Made by a program: the position numbers and the translations under genes. A stretch of 64,000 nucleotides of DNA from assembly GCF_022539665.2 (NCBI RefSeq), contig NC_081333.1, positions 5,144,971 to 5,208,970 of the forward strand. Reading direction: 5' to 3'. Under the pieces are notes generated by a model, which saw nothing but the letters and a program-made list of their open reading frames with translations, did no database searches and was not told where the DNA came from. Shown piece after piece: positions 22,361-32,576 of this stretch; position 1 is the stretch's first letter, and each line of letters begins with the position of its first letter. The stretch comes from Daphnia carinata (Eukaryota; Arthropoda; Branchiopoda; Diplostraca; Daphniidae).

Positions 22361-23141
22361 TTATTCAGTGGGTTTTTTGAATTTCTTTATGTTCTTCTCC
22401 AAAGCATCAATTTTGGACTGCAGTTCTGCCTCGTAAATAGTACTAGGTACTGGCGCTTCAAAAGTTGGGCCCTTGGTTCGCCACTGTTGCTACCTGAATT
22501 TTAAAAAAGTTTTGAATTTTTAAGTTCGAAAATACCTTAATGTAATTACTTTGAATAATGTTGATGACGGAACTTGTTCTGATTGCCGTAACAACTGTAG
22601 GCGGACTGCTGTCTTCACGTTTTCCTCTCGTAAAAGTAGGTAAGCTCTCGTAAAATTCACTGCAATAACAAAATAAAAATTAATTCTAGAGATTACAATA
22701 CAATTGCACATAAAGTAATTGAAACTTACCAGGCTTGTTCTCTGGATTCATAATATTATGAACATCGTATTCCAGCCAAGTATTGAATGGGTGGTGGAAT
22801 CTTTCAAATGTTTTTTCCCCCCAACACGCAGAATTCAAATTGCCTTCTGATGTAGTACATGGTGGGTACAGCAGAAACTTGTGGTCCGTTGATAACCAGT
22901 AACGGGTCACAAAGCTGTATAAACATAAGAGATTGTTGTCACAGCCCCTCTCTAAGGTTTGTACGATAAACCATGAAGGCTCTTTGTAGTTTTCATGCCC
23001 TCCGGACAGTAAGCAAGTACCGTCACAACGCCTACAGTTACCGGCAGTAGGATACTTTGAAGTCCCACAATGATGCACAGCGCGCGCAGAGGATTGGATA
23101 TTTCCAGCAAGCCTGGAAGGCACCACAACAGCCACAGCCAT
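22361..23141 (-). CDS. Unknown Cys-containing protein, 3 exons, 216 aa, intact
   Basis: Exons on the minus strand are 23141-22730, 22659-22550 and 22489-22361. The phases close exactly (412+110+129 = 651 nt), all with GT-AG borders. The start ATG is preceded two codons upstream by an in-frame TGA. The first exon carries paired cysteines (HHCGTSKYPTAGNCRRCDGT, CDNNLLCLYSF, PPCTTSEGN, ACWGEK), with a weakly hydrophobic start (MAVAVVVPSRLAG) that may or may not be a signal peptide. Exons 2-3 are charged, ending in a helical Lys-rich tail (ELQSKIDALEKNIKKFKK). I do not recognise the family. Being intact in a decayed region makes it a candidate real gene. An upstream exon could exist on the far side of the gypsy remnant. 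Confidence 0.55.
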
Positions 23142-23151
23142 ATCAATTCAT

Positions 23152-24147
23152 ATGCCAGACCTACCGGAGTTTCGTCCAAACCTCACCAACCCAAAAATGG
23201 CAACGGTCGTACAGTTCCCGTCATCAAATGCGTCACACCTCGACAAGTTCAGCAGCATGTTGCGACAACAAGAAAAACTAGAAGCAGCAGCAACGCTAAC
23301 ACATAATCAGATTTTGAACCTGCTGGACGCGTCACCAACGCCAAGATATAGGAACTATCCATATGAATGGATAATAGCGTTTGTGATCTCACTATTCAGT
23401 ATTTTTGGCCTGACAGGATTCACACTACGGTTTGCACAACGTTTAGATACCCACATCAAGGCTGGCATGCAGGTGTACGAAACAGCGGATTACGCATTAC
23501 GAGGAGCGGCCACGGAGGAGCGACTGATTAGGACACAAGACACGGACTTTTGAACACGGAAAACGGATGTTACCAATTTTGGTTTATTATTATTTTACTA
23601 TTACTATTATCCTTCGCTATCACGGTAATTGTCACATACTATGGCAATCGGGGGCGATCGCCTTCAAACGGGGGGGACCTGTCACGTGGATTCGGAGGAC
23701 GTCCACGTGTTAACGATAGACACGTGGAGTCCGAGGACATCCACGTGCTGGGAACGTCTCGTACATCAGCCCCAACCCTTTTTCTCCGCTTTCACTTCCG
23801 TAAGGTCAAGTAGAATTATCTGCTTGACCATCTTACCGGAAGAGCTTACCCCTTCTATGCGCTTTCTATTCGAACGGTCACGTAGAGGTTATCTACGTGA
23901 CCATCTTCTTTCTACTTCCCGCGTCACCCTTGGCGGGTAACAATCTTTCCCTTTAAATAGGAGAGCCTACGAGTGACACGGGGCTCTCAGTAGACAGTTG
24001 GGTTTGGAGTGTGACTGTGGTAGGATCAATACACCAGGTCCAAAAAAGCGCTGTTGAGTCATTCATTTAGTGAATTGCGGCAGTGGTCGTCACAATATTA
24101 AACAAGAAATCAAACCTGCGTGTAATTTAGCGTTTCAAAACGGTACA
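23152..24147 (+). mobile_element. Gypsy-type LTR element, 3' end only (env-like tail plus LTR)
   Basis: A plus-strand frame 23152-23553 ends in a membrane anchor (WIIAFVISLFSIFGLTGF) and a short cytosolic tail, as in retroviral-like envelope TM subunits. A second small frame with a membrane helix (23550-23813) runs into the LTR. A G-rich polypurine stretch (about 23670-23677) precedes a TG..CA LTR at 23680-24147. Everything 5' of the env tail is missing. The env call rests only on position and topology; no fusion peptide or surface subunit is present. Confidence 0.55.
23680..24147 (+). repeat. Gypsy-type 3' LTR with paired dyad elements and TATA box
   Basis: It starts TGTCACGTGG and ends about CGGTACA. 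It contains two 27-bp direct repeats (23683-23709, 23721-23747), each framed by CACGTG E-boxes in dyad. Then come GGTCAAGTAGA..TCTGCTTGACC (23804-23829) and GGTCACGTAGA..TCTACGTGACC (23876-23902), then a TATA-like TTTAAATAGG (about 23952) and an Inr-like CTCAGTAGACAGTTG (about 23986). This looks like a compact enhancer plus core promoter. LTR borders are by motif only. Confidence 0.5.
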
Positions 24148-24824
24148 ATAACGTGAGTCTCTGTCGAAGAACTTCAAGCATTTCTGTTAAATACGTACAA
24201 ATTTCATACGGACAGCATGGGCGTTGCCAGTTTACCCATTTCGGGTTTTTTATATAAATATAAAATAATGTGTGGGGAAACTATTTTCTGTTGTATTCAC
24301 AATTTCTTTTCAATTATTTTCAATTCTTTTAGTAAGGTTATTTGATTGCTAAGCTAGAATTATGCATGTACGCGTACAAAGGAAAAAAAAGGAATGAAAG
24401 TTAAGTATTGATTTTCCCTTGCAGGCCTGTTAGACGTAATCGATTTCCTCCAAAGCAGACGACAACAATTTTGTTGTCTGGAAGGCCAGGTTGATGCTAA
24501 ACAATATTGGATCGTGCCTGAATGCGCAAACGGAAAACGTTATAAAAATTGTAGCAATCTTATTCCGCATTTAAAATTTATTTATTAATTAGAGAAGATT
24601 AGTCAAAAGGGGATTTTCATCTTCATGAACACCGTCTCAACAATCAGTTTGCATCAACTAATTCAAACACTTACAATATATTGTTGCTGGTACAACAAAC
24701 AAGTCAATGTCAACAAACTAGCATTCCCGGTTAGCTTTTAGCTTTAAAAAATAAATAGTACAAATGATAATTGAAAATTAAAAGATATATATCTTTTCAC
24801 GACCTACCTTTATATTTCTTTTTC

Positions 24825-24882
24825 ACGACGTTTCCTCTGATATCAGAGACGACGTTTCCTCTGATAACAGAGGAAACGTCGT
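24825..24882. repeat. Perfect hairpin with partial duplicate
   Basis: ACGACGTTTCCTCTG at 24849-24863 is followed by ATAA and the exact reverse complement at 24868-24882. A second copy of the left arm (ACGACGTTTCCTCTGATA) precedes it at about 24825. Possible transposon end or replication-slip product. Confidence 0.6.
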
Positions 24883-24954
24883 GTGGTTGGAAACACATAA
24901 ATTTTTAATAGAATACTGGTATTTTTACCAGTCAAGATGAGTTCCAAAAGTCAG

Positions 24955-25280
24955 TAAAGGACGAGTCCAATCCTAGTATTTTGTCTGTAAATCAATCAAA
25001 TATTTTTGTAGAAAATTGTAAGAACGTAGGCCAGTGAAAAAACGAGTCTCATACTGGTTTTTTGTATCCACATCAATCCCAATGTTTTCAGAAAATTTTG
25101 AGGACATAGGCCAGTATTAGACGAGTATAATACTCGTACCACGGGCTGTAGCGCTCGGCTTTCGTGCTAGCGTACAAGAGACCAGTAAAAAATGAGCCCT
25201 ACATTGGTACTAGGGACTTAAGCGCTTCGCTTCTTTTTTGCGTCCATAAAACCGGATTTGTACTAAGCTAGTACCAGACA
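24955..25280 (+). repeat. Degenerate tandem repeat, unit about 80 bp
   Basis: Units begin GGCCAGT(A/G)..A.ACGAGTC..ATACTGGT and end ATGTTTTCAGAAAATTTTGAGGACATA. I see starts near 24953, 25031, 25111 and, diverged, 25189. Each unit contains accAGT/ACTGGT dyads. Confidence 0.5.
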
Positions 25281-25779
25281 ACGAACCGAAAGTACTTAAG
25301 CAAATTGATTCCGTATTCAGTACGCAAACTTGTCCGGAAAAATGAGTTCAAATTAGAGTATCGCGGACGCAGACCCCATCTGGACACAAAGTTTCTGCTA
25401 GGGATGAGCTCCGGATGTAAGTTATTGAATATCTCACGCAACACCATTTCGTATTCATGGAAATGTATGGCGCGATGTTCTACGCATGAAACTCATCCAA
25501 TCAGCAATAAGCAGGATGTAAAGTATAATATAAAAATAGAATTCAAGGAAATGTCAATGACACTTGAATTACTATATCTATAATGTATACTTTAAATATA
25601 ATGCATAACAAACATAATATATAATTTTAACATAAAGAAAACAAACAATGAAGATAAAATATAATTAAAAGTTGTATTTTGGTGACTTCGTTACACATCA
25701 AAATGAAACTTAAATTTGTCCGCATATTGTCTTGAAAGTTATCTTAAAGATACTACTAGTCCCGGACATTTGGACGAAA

Positions 25780-25885
25780 GGAACGGGTCTTAAATATTAC
25801 CTAAAGAGCTCCTCGGGATCTCCACACTCGGGACGATCGGACATCCTCGGGATGTTTTAACGACAGCCCGGTGCTATGTGGGATT
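25780..25885. repeat. GGACATCC/GGGATGT word cluster
   Basis: CGGACATCCTCGGGATGT, CTCGGGAC and CCTCGGGATC repeat in both orientations and end at GGTGCTATGTGGGA. The same ending (TGTGCTATGTGGGA) closes the cluster at 54580-54745. Confidence 0.4.
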
Positions 25886-26039
25886 CATACGGCGTTCCAT
25901 ACAAATGGAACATGTACAACCCACTTTTTAAAGCGATCTTTGCTGTGCTGTTGAGACGATTGGCTTGATGTTGGGGTGCCATCTTCAAGAGGGCACAACG
26001 TTGAAATGAAACACAATTCAACATGAGCTATAAGTGAAC

Positions 26040-27690
26040 TTGACTCTCAAGAAAACTTTAGAAACGATTTTTACTAACCTAGAATCAATTGGAGATCAAT
26101 GACAATGGCATTTTAAACATTTTTTCATCCGTTGAGCACATGGCCACACGGTTCAAAACACACATCCGGCGGATTTTCACAGCAGACGATGCATTCAATG
26201 CCGTCGGAAGGTGGCCACGATTCATCGGGCGACCTCCCTTTAGCGGTAATTTTTGTCTCGCACGGAATGACGACTGAATCAGGCTCAGTAGCAATTTCGC
26301 CACCAACCGAAGCTGATGAAAACCAAGTTCAATGGTTAACGTAACTCACCAACGTTTCCCATACAGAGGAGTCAGCAATAAAGTCTACGCATGTTTGTTT
26401 CTGCGTTTGCGGACTTCGGGATTACAACCAAGCTGCATCAAGTAGCAAGCGACTGCCATCGCTAACCTATGAGTTGGATTTCGGCCATTCGCATGTAAAC
26501 ATTATTGGATCTTGATTTGAAATATTTGTTAAAATCCTTTTCGATGAAAGATAAAATTCAAAAGAAACCTACACTGAATTTGTTGGGTGACATCGTAATG
26601 CTGGGTTCTCCTTGGAGTGAATGCAACTTGAGACAGGCAACGTGGATACCCGTATCACCATCTTCATCCGCAGCCGTCACATCGGCGCCGGCTTCCACTA
26701 AGAGGTCGACAAGAGGAGCATGTCCTTGGGAAACCGCTAGCAGTAAGGGCGTCTGCCTCCGGTTGTTCAGTGGATCAACGCAGCGCTGGCCATCCAAAAA
26801 CAGTTTGGCCATCTAAAACAAAAATTACGCAGAAACGCTTTAAAAGAGCTCCAAGGAAATGCCAGATAACGAACAACCGCCAACCTGAACATGGCCATTC
26901 AAACTAGCTAAATGGAGGATGGTGAATCCTTCATCCTTTTTCTAATCCACCAGCTGTCGATTACGCATCAAAATGCGCTCCGCAGTGCTTAAAAAACACC
27001 ATAAGATGTTTAACTGTTGGTATGAAACAAATTTCGTTCCATTGTTCCATACTTACACATAATTCCCTTTCAGAGCGGCGTGATGAAGCCTATTGAAATC
27101 TCGTGTGTTCGTCAGTGTACAATCAAGAGCTGATGACGAAGCTAAAGCTTCTATAATACCCGCATTCTCTTTGTCGGTTGCATAGTGCAGGGCCGTGTCT
27201 CCGTATGAATCCTAGTTCAATTTCAAAGGCGAATGGAGATTACTTTTACGTGCCCTTATCAGGGATGATTAATGTACGACTATGAAATTCGTACTTGAAC
27301 ATTGACGTCACATCCGTATTTGAGGAGCATTTAAACACAAGCAGGGAACTGCTTATTTACAGTGGCATGCAAAGGTGTGCAGCGCCCAGGATTCGTACTG
27401 TCAATGACAGCTCCTTTTTTAATGAGCAATTCCATAACTTCGGGCTGATTTCTGTCACGAATAATATCAACAATAAAATTTTTTTAACGCAGGGAAATCA
27501 TGATAATGTTACCAAAAGCGGCATAATGTAATGCTGTATCGCCGTTACCGTCAGCGATTTCCATGGAGGCCCCTTTGGACAACAAGAATCCAACCAGTTC
27601 AGTGTGACCCTGATGAGAGGCAACTTGCAGGCAAGTTTTTCCGCTGCTTTTGGCGTTGAAGAATCGTGAGATGTAAATCGAATCGAACTA
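26040..27690 (-). pseudogene. Mind bomb-like E3 ubiquitin ligase, C-terminal half (ankyrin repeats and RING)
   Basis: Minus-strand exons in order. About 27690-27480: KSSGKTCLQVASHQGHTELV ... GNGDTALHYAAFG. 27415-27290: CTPLHATVNKQF with a TAA stop at 27331, then LLKYGCDVNVQ. 27210-27056: DSYGDTALHYATDKENAGII ... FNRLHHAALKGNY. 26990-26886: MRNRQLVD, TAG stop at 26942, KKDEGFTILHLASLNGHVQ. 26812-26590: NNRRQTPLLLAVSQGHAPLV ... DEDGDTGIHVA. About 26500-26347: VACYLMQLGCNPEVRKRRNK then frameshift. 26327-26045: IECIVCCENPPDVCFEPCGH, a RING finger whose second half is deleted or shifted. The order and wording match the mind bomb ankyrin-RING half. Family role: ubiquitination of Notch ligands. Two stops and two shifts make it a pseudogene. 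It continues exactly from the half at 45625-47432. Confidence 0.8.
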
Positions 27691-27699
27691 TAATATTTC

Positions 27700-28790
27700 A
27701 ATATCATAAGTTGAAAATACAGTTAAAGTAAAACACCTAGCTAACAAAATTCACTCTTCTCTACTAAATATAAGTTTACTGAGACCTATTATTGAGACAA
27801 AAAAATTTCAACTTATATTCTAAAATTAAATTCTTCTTCTTCTTTCAAAGGTGTTTCTATGGGAGTCGTATCCTTTTTCAAAGTCAAATACAAAGCTGCA
27901 TTTTGTAAAAACTAGTTTTTGAATTACGATGATTGCAGAAGATTGACTGAATTGCCACGAGAATATGGTAAATGTTCCACCAAAAATGTCAGAACACAGC
28001 AATTTTGGCTTGGGTTATGTTCCGCGCAATTTATTCCAGCTATTTGCGTGAGTAAATAAATGGCATAATAGTAGGTATGAAATAAACCTGAAATGTCCGT
28101 GCCGGATTTTTCGGCCTTTATCAAGGTACAGACCGCTACTGTCTATTTCTATTTCGACATGATGACTTTTTCATGCAAGCTTCCAACTTCAGCTACAGGC
28201 TTCTCCGTTCCATCAATAGTTGGCCGCAAATTATATTTGGAACACTTCTATCTAATGCAGCTCCACAGTCTTTTCTCCCATATTATGACCCTATGCCAGC
28301 TACAGGAACATGTCTTTCGGCGATGCTGCGTTAACGAAAAGAATGGTGAAATCGCGGTTAACAACCGACATTAACTAAGAAAAACAGATTTCGAAAAAGA
28401 GAAAAAGACCTCTTTTCTGACTACAGTGTGTCTTTTAGCTTTGCCAAATGTTTCTCACCAAAAATACAGTCAATGACTAGCTAAAATCTTCATACATACA
28501 AGATACAACAATTATTTCCCGCCTACACTTTATTTTTTGTACGTCGATGGGACGCTTAAAAAAAAATGGATAAACCATATTCAGCCCATTAAGGTTTGGA
28601 CCATAAACCTGTTCATCATTCTATAAAACCGATAAAAAATGGAGAAGAGAAACCTACAAATGGCAATAACATACACAACAAACTATTTCGGTACGTTACA
28701 TACTCCTTCATTGCTGCTACATTCATTCAGTCCCAGAGTTGCAATACTTAGTTGTTCAACACATCTGATAGGGCTCATTACAAGCTAATC
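27700..28790. other. No gene seen
   Basis: About 1.1 kb, AT-rich, between the mind bomb half and the 3' end of TSEN2 (both minus). A frame at 28093-28374 has no recognisable family. Confidence 0.5.
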
Positions 28791-29204
28791 AATTATTCAT
28801 TCTTGTGCAGAAACCCATCGCTTCAGGACCACAACATTTAATTTCAAATGTCTAAGACATTCCGGAGTGGTTAACTTAAGGTGCGTCTACACTAGAAGTT
28901 TTTACGGAAAAGTTACGGTCATACAGGCATAAAGGCATACAGTCTTACTGTCACGCTATTTCAGTTTTTCCGTAGCGCAATCTATACTGCACATAGGTTT
29001 ATAGACATCATACGGAAAATGGGCGTTATAGAAGGCGGAGCAACCTTTTGGTAGTTCCTGCACATCCCGCTAGGCGAACTTTGTTTTCAAAACAAATAAG
29101 TGTCAATTCAAATCTGTCTGTTTCAAGTGTTGATGAAACAAGTCTCGAAGTTTTGTTCTTCCTGAAGTATTCGCTTAACTGTGTATTTTGTTAAATTATA
29201 AGCC

Positions 29205-29431
29205 ATGGATCTTAGTTTAGACCAGCTTATTGAAACCACAGAAATTGTTTTGATGTTATCACTTATGTGGAAGATAAGAAAAATGATGAAGGAACGTCAA
29301 CATCGAAGGAAACATCCTCTTGGTAATCTGTCATATACGTTTCATAATATTCAAACTTGAAATTTCATAATTGATTTTAAAAAGTTCATGAAGGTCGTAG
29401 GTGGACTCGTCTACACCCTTCAATATTACAG
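29205..29431 (+). pseudogene. Harbinger transposase gene, N-terminal stub
   Basis: Exon 29205-29322 (MDLSLDQLIETTEIVLMLSL ... RRKHPL) and exon 29385-29431 (VHEGRRWTRLHPSILQ) join in phase. The second resembles the RRWWVRP start of Harbinger nucleases. The donor at 29432 leads into about 200 bp without the DDE domain before the 3' end of the opposing MADF gene, so the catalytic part appears deleted. The assignment depends on the element context. Confidence 0.5.
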
Positions 29432-29639
29432 GTTTTTTTGTAAACCACCAGTTATGTATTATTTTTATATACAAAATGAGTATAGTGTGCCACATGAGTA
29501 TAATTACCTGGAGAATTGTTTATGAAAATATTTTAATGTTGTTGCTGAAAGTTTATTCAATTAAGCTTTCTTGACAAGAATGAGATCTGTGTTCACACGC
29601 GCAGGAGCGCATTGGTGCTTTAAGAAAACAAATGAATCA

Positions 29640-31085
29640 TTTAAATTTATGTTCAAACATGGCCATTTCCATTGCGTATCTAATTCTTTCACGGGACTCC
29701 TCATTTGGAATATCGGCTAAACGCCTGGCAAAATTGCTGCAGTATTGCAACAATTCGTCGTAAACTGGATCATTATTACGCGTTTTCGACCTTTCATCCT
29801 CTTGTACGCTTTTGGTTTTGTTCCTCAAACTGCTCGACAAGGCATCAAGAGTGTTCACCATTGACTGTTGCAAAGCTGCATCACCGTCTTCTAGCTTGCG
29901 TTTTTTTCTAAATGGTTTTTCCCTGACGGGCTGGCAATTTCGGAAAATCCATGTGTAACACCTACAATGATCGTATGACGCAATCGAGTTATACTGACAA
30001 ATGTATGACTTGCAACCATCAACTACCATTTCCTGATGATGTCGAATTCTTATTACAAGCTGGAGATGGCGTCTTGAAGACATCACGATCAAAATCTGCA
30101 ACATTGCTAGCGGACGCCGTGGAATTGGTATCACCTGTTGTACTATTGATAGTGGACATGTAATGACATGTCCACTATCAATAGTACAACAGATCATCCA
30201 ATCATCATCTGTTTCAAATGAAAATATTAGCTTTTCATTCACTCTGCATGAACACAATAGTTGTCAGGAGAAATTGTATTAACCTTCATCATCGGGCGCT
30301 GCTGAGTTCTGCGCATACTCTTCAGAAATGCAGAACGTTTCTATTTCGTCAGGCTGGAAACCTTCAGGTGCGGTTTCAATGTCTTCTATGTTCATTTCAA
30401 TCACCTCATGTGGCATTTCCTTCCGTACAACACTTGCACATTCAGCTGTTGATACATCACTGGTATCGCCACAGTTTGATTGTCGCCTGATGAATATAAT
30501 GGTAATATTAATGTCAATAATCAAATTCTTTAAACAAAATTTTAGCATCATAGAATACTGTCGCTGTTTAATGTGCTTGTCCAAAAAGTCCATTTGTTTG
30601 TAGAACCAAGAAGGAGTTCTCGAAGGAGTTGCATGTGATCCACTTGGTGGCTGTTTGTTCAACATCTTTCTTTCTTTGGTGTACCTATCTTTGAACGATT
30701 GCCATGTATCCTTCACCTCAGCAGGGGCTGTAAATGCAACAAAAAAGGACCACGATTAAAGTTTGATATGCATTATTGTAATGGTGCTTTTACTGCAATA
30801 AAATTGGGCTGCAATTGTTGCCCTGGCTTGTGCTTGAACTTGTCCGTTCTTGTAATCATGCAATGCTGTGTCATACAATACAGGATGATTTTTTATACAC
30901 AAAATGAACCTCTCAATGTCTTGTGTTTCTAGTTTCAGTCTAAAAAATATTAAAATTTTACAAAAACTGAGCAAAAGCAACCAATACAATTCAATTATTT
31001 ACCTTTCTGTTATTTTCTTTGGAGATTTCTTCTTGTTTGGAGATAGTTTAGGCCCATGTTTTTGATATCGTTTATTTTTCAAATT
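29640..31085 (-). CDS. MADF/Myb-like DNA-binding protein of the Harbinger element
   Basis: Minus exons: about 31085-31013 (basic KNKRYQKHGPKLSPNKKKSP); 30939-30788 (ETQDIERFILCIKNHPVLYD ... ARATIAAQFYC); about 30731-30560 (TPAEVKDTWQSFKDRYTKER ... GSHATPSRTPSWFYKQMDFL); about 30488-30284 (acidic, CGDTSDVSTAECASVVRKEM ... YAQNSAAPDDEG); and a C-terminal exon ending at 29637 (LEDGDAALQQSMVNTLDALS ... AMFEHKFK). The MADF signature (F...V..HP.LYD...DY........W..I, then W..LR..Y....) is clear, and the last exon is BESS-like. Such proteins help Harbinger transposases bind TIRs. No stop interrupts the domain exons. The start codon and the last intron acceptor are uncertain. Confidence 0.7.
30135..30192. 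repeat. Perfect 27-bp inverted repeat with 4-base loop
   Basis: The arms 30135-30161 and 30166-30192 are exact reverse complements, loop AATG. It sits in the likely last intron of the MADF gene inside the Harbinger element. A perfect arm of this length implies recent origin or nested insertion of a small palindromic element. Confidence 0.85.
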
Positions 31086-32165
31086 TAAATTTTTAAATAC
31101 ACACGAAAACTGTGGGATACGAACATCAACAAACAATGTTGCAGTTATGTGTTGTTGTACTAATAAAAAGTATTTAAAAATATATACTTCATTCTGATTG
31201 GTTGAACCTTATTTTTAGCTTACGGAAGCTCTCGCTTACGGAAAAAGTTTGAAACATTTCAAACTTTTTTTCTTACAGACATACAGGCAAAAAGGCATAC
31301 GGTTACGGAAAATCGCTAGTGTAGATTGCACGGAATAAGCTTTCCGTATGTCTGTATCGATTCAGTATGTCTGTATGACCGTAAGTTTTCCGTAAAAACT
31401 TCTAGTGTAGACGCACCTTTAGACACAGGATGCATAGGCACTACATCACACAGTACAAGCTCCTGCCAAAAATAGCAAAACCTAAGTATATTAAATAAAA
31501 CTATATGAGGAAACAAATTTTACTTTTCAGTGCACCTTTGATACAGATTGTGTAATACAGTTTACAGTGGAAAGTTGTATCCAACTGCCAATATTTTCAT
31601 TAGACATATTCCGGTCACGCACTACAACTGAAAATAATGCATGATGAAACTCAGGTCGTTGTTTGTATAGGATTATATGAAAATCAATTCCATCATTATG
31701 AGTCAAAAATTGTTTAAATAAACATAACATACTGAAATCTCCGCCAAACTTAAGACCTGATCGGACTACCCAACCAGACAATCGAAAATGTTGATAAGAT
31801 AGATATCTATGATATGACACTTGTCAGTAAAACCTTTGCAATAAAGCATGTGGCTAAACATTTTAATTTAAAAAAACTTGTTAGGATTAGGCTAGCTTAC
31901 AGTTTAAAAAATTTGCTTGCTGATTAGCTGTATAGAAAATATAGTGCAAAAAAAACCAAAACAAATTTTTAAAGCAGTGTTTGATGGAAGTTAACTGAAT
32001 TTGCAACTGAAAAAAATGTTGTCATACCGGAGACAAAAAATTGTTGGTAGTTTTCATAAACAAATCCACGATTTCATCCAGATTCAAGAATTTTTCTTCC
32101 AATTTTATTTGTAAACATCCAATGACAGCTTGGGAAAAATGCTTCTTCAACCATCAAATTTCAAG

Positions 32166-32450
32166 TTTCACTAACATAACTGAAAAACTAGGCATAATTA
32201 GTCATTGCGAAATGTAAATTACAATTGCTACAACTATTATCGATTATGTTTTTACTTCAGAGGATTTAAAATTTTTGTGAGCTCCTTGAAAGGTTTCCTT
32301 TCCCAAAACATCCCTAAATGCAAAATAGTTATTAAAATAGTTTTACATTATTTTCATGGGAACTAAATATTGTGTTGCAGACCAAGATCATACATAAGAA
32401 TACAATAGCTGTTTTTGCTCCACATCTTCGATCTCTACACTGCACACTCT
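32166..32450. other. Likely remains of upstream TSEN2 sequence; no clear gene
   Basis: A minus-strand frame near 32305-32235 (FRDVLGKETFQGAHKNFKSS) could be another TSEN2 exon, but I cannot confirm it. The rest is AT-rich. Confidence 0.3.
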
Positions 32451-32459
32451 ACACTACAC

Positions 32460-32576
32460 TAATCCATTTGCCAGCATCGATTGGCTGTGGTATCACTTCA
32501 GGGAACCGGGTAAAATGTGTACGTGGGCAGAGGACGGCAAACGTGTAACGATATATCATGGAAATTTTGGCATGTG
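32460..32576 (+). pseudogene. Exon of unknown gene split by the MULE, left part
   Basis: The plus frame reads FASIDWLWYHFREPGKMCTW then EDGKRVTIYHGNFGMW up to the transposon end. Beyond the element, 36442-36506 continues RYPEIFEEEQNAVVKKWSST and a stop in a compatible way. I do not recognise the protein. That the two pieces were one exon is inference from their open frames and placement. Confidence 0.4.

Larger units (their letters stand above)
24148..26039. other. No gene seen; hairpin and tandem repeats
   Basis: No convincing coding sequence; an open frame at 25305-25583 has no recognisable family. The stretch holds an 18-bp palindrome (GACAACAATTTTGTTGTC, about 24463), the hairpin at 24825-24882, the tandem repeat at 24955-25280 and the word cluster at 25780-25885. 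Confidence 0.45.
28880..31418. mobile_element. PIF/Harbinger-type DNA transposon, 2539 bp, nested in TSEN2
   Basis: Terminal inverted repeats AGGTGCGTCTACACTAGAAG (28880) and its reverse complement (ending 31418) extend about 45 bp with few mismatches. The target duplication is TTA on each side (28877-28879 and 31419-31421), the 3-bp TWA-type preference of PIF/Harbinger. It carries a MADF-type gene on the minus strand and only the first 55 codons of a second gene (probable transposase) on the plus strand, so it looks non-autonomous for catalysis. Subterminal CATACAG(G)CATA words recur at both ends. Confidence 0.88.
28797..32165 (-). pseudogene. TSEN2: tRNA-splicing endonuclease subunit Sen2 (TSEN2), interrupted by a transposon
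   Basis: Minus strand. About 32165-32030: LMVEEAFF, one-base shift, SQAVIGCLQIKLEEKFLNLD then VDLFMKTTNNFL. 31813-31536: YQHFRLSGWVVRSGLKFGGD, about 19 residues that may be a retained short intron, then ILYKQRPEFHHALFSVVV ... NCITQSVSK, donor GTGCAC. 31462-31422: ELVLCDVVPMHPVS. A 2.5-kb transposon then splits the last exon; the reading resumes at 28879 with LTTPECLRHLKLNVVVLKRW, VSAQE and a stop at 28797. The Tyr-His-Lys catalytic triad of the family (LYK, FHHA, QSVSK) is still visible. Loss of function comes from one upstream frameshift and the insertion. The N-terminal part of the protein is not seen. Confidence 0.8.

Noticed and set aside
23057-23306. Overlapping plus frames at 23057-23281 and 23070-23306
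   Set aside because: Gln/His/Ser-rich shadows of the env-like frame and of the minus-strand unknown gene.
20570-25280. CRISPR-like array
   Set aside because: Repeats are degenerate, in both orientations, without regular spacers, and the host is eukaryotic.
28093-28374. 93-codon plus frame as a gene
   Set aside because: No family, no splice signals of note, and it lies in spacer beyond the TSEN2 3' end.
29637-30257. 206-codon minus frame starting at 30257 as a separate gene
   Set aside because: Its first half crosses the perfect palindrome and has no coding character; only the last part is the C-terminal exon of the MADF gene.
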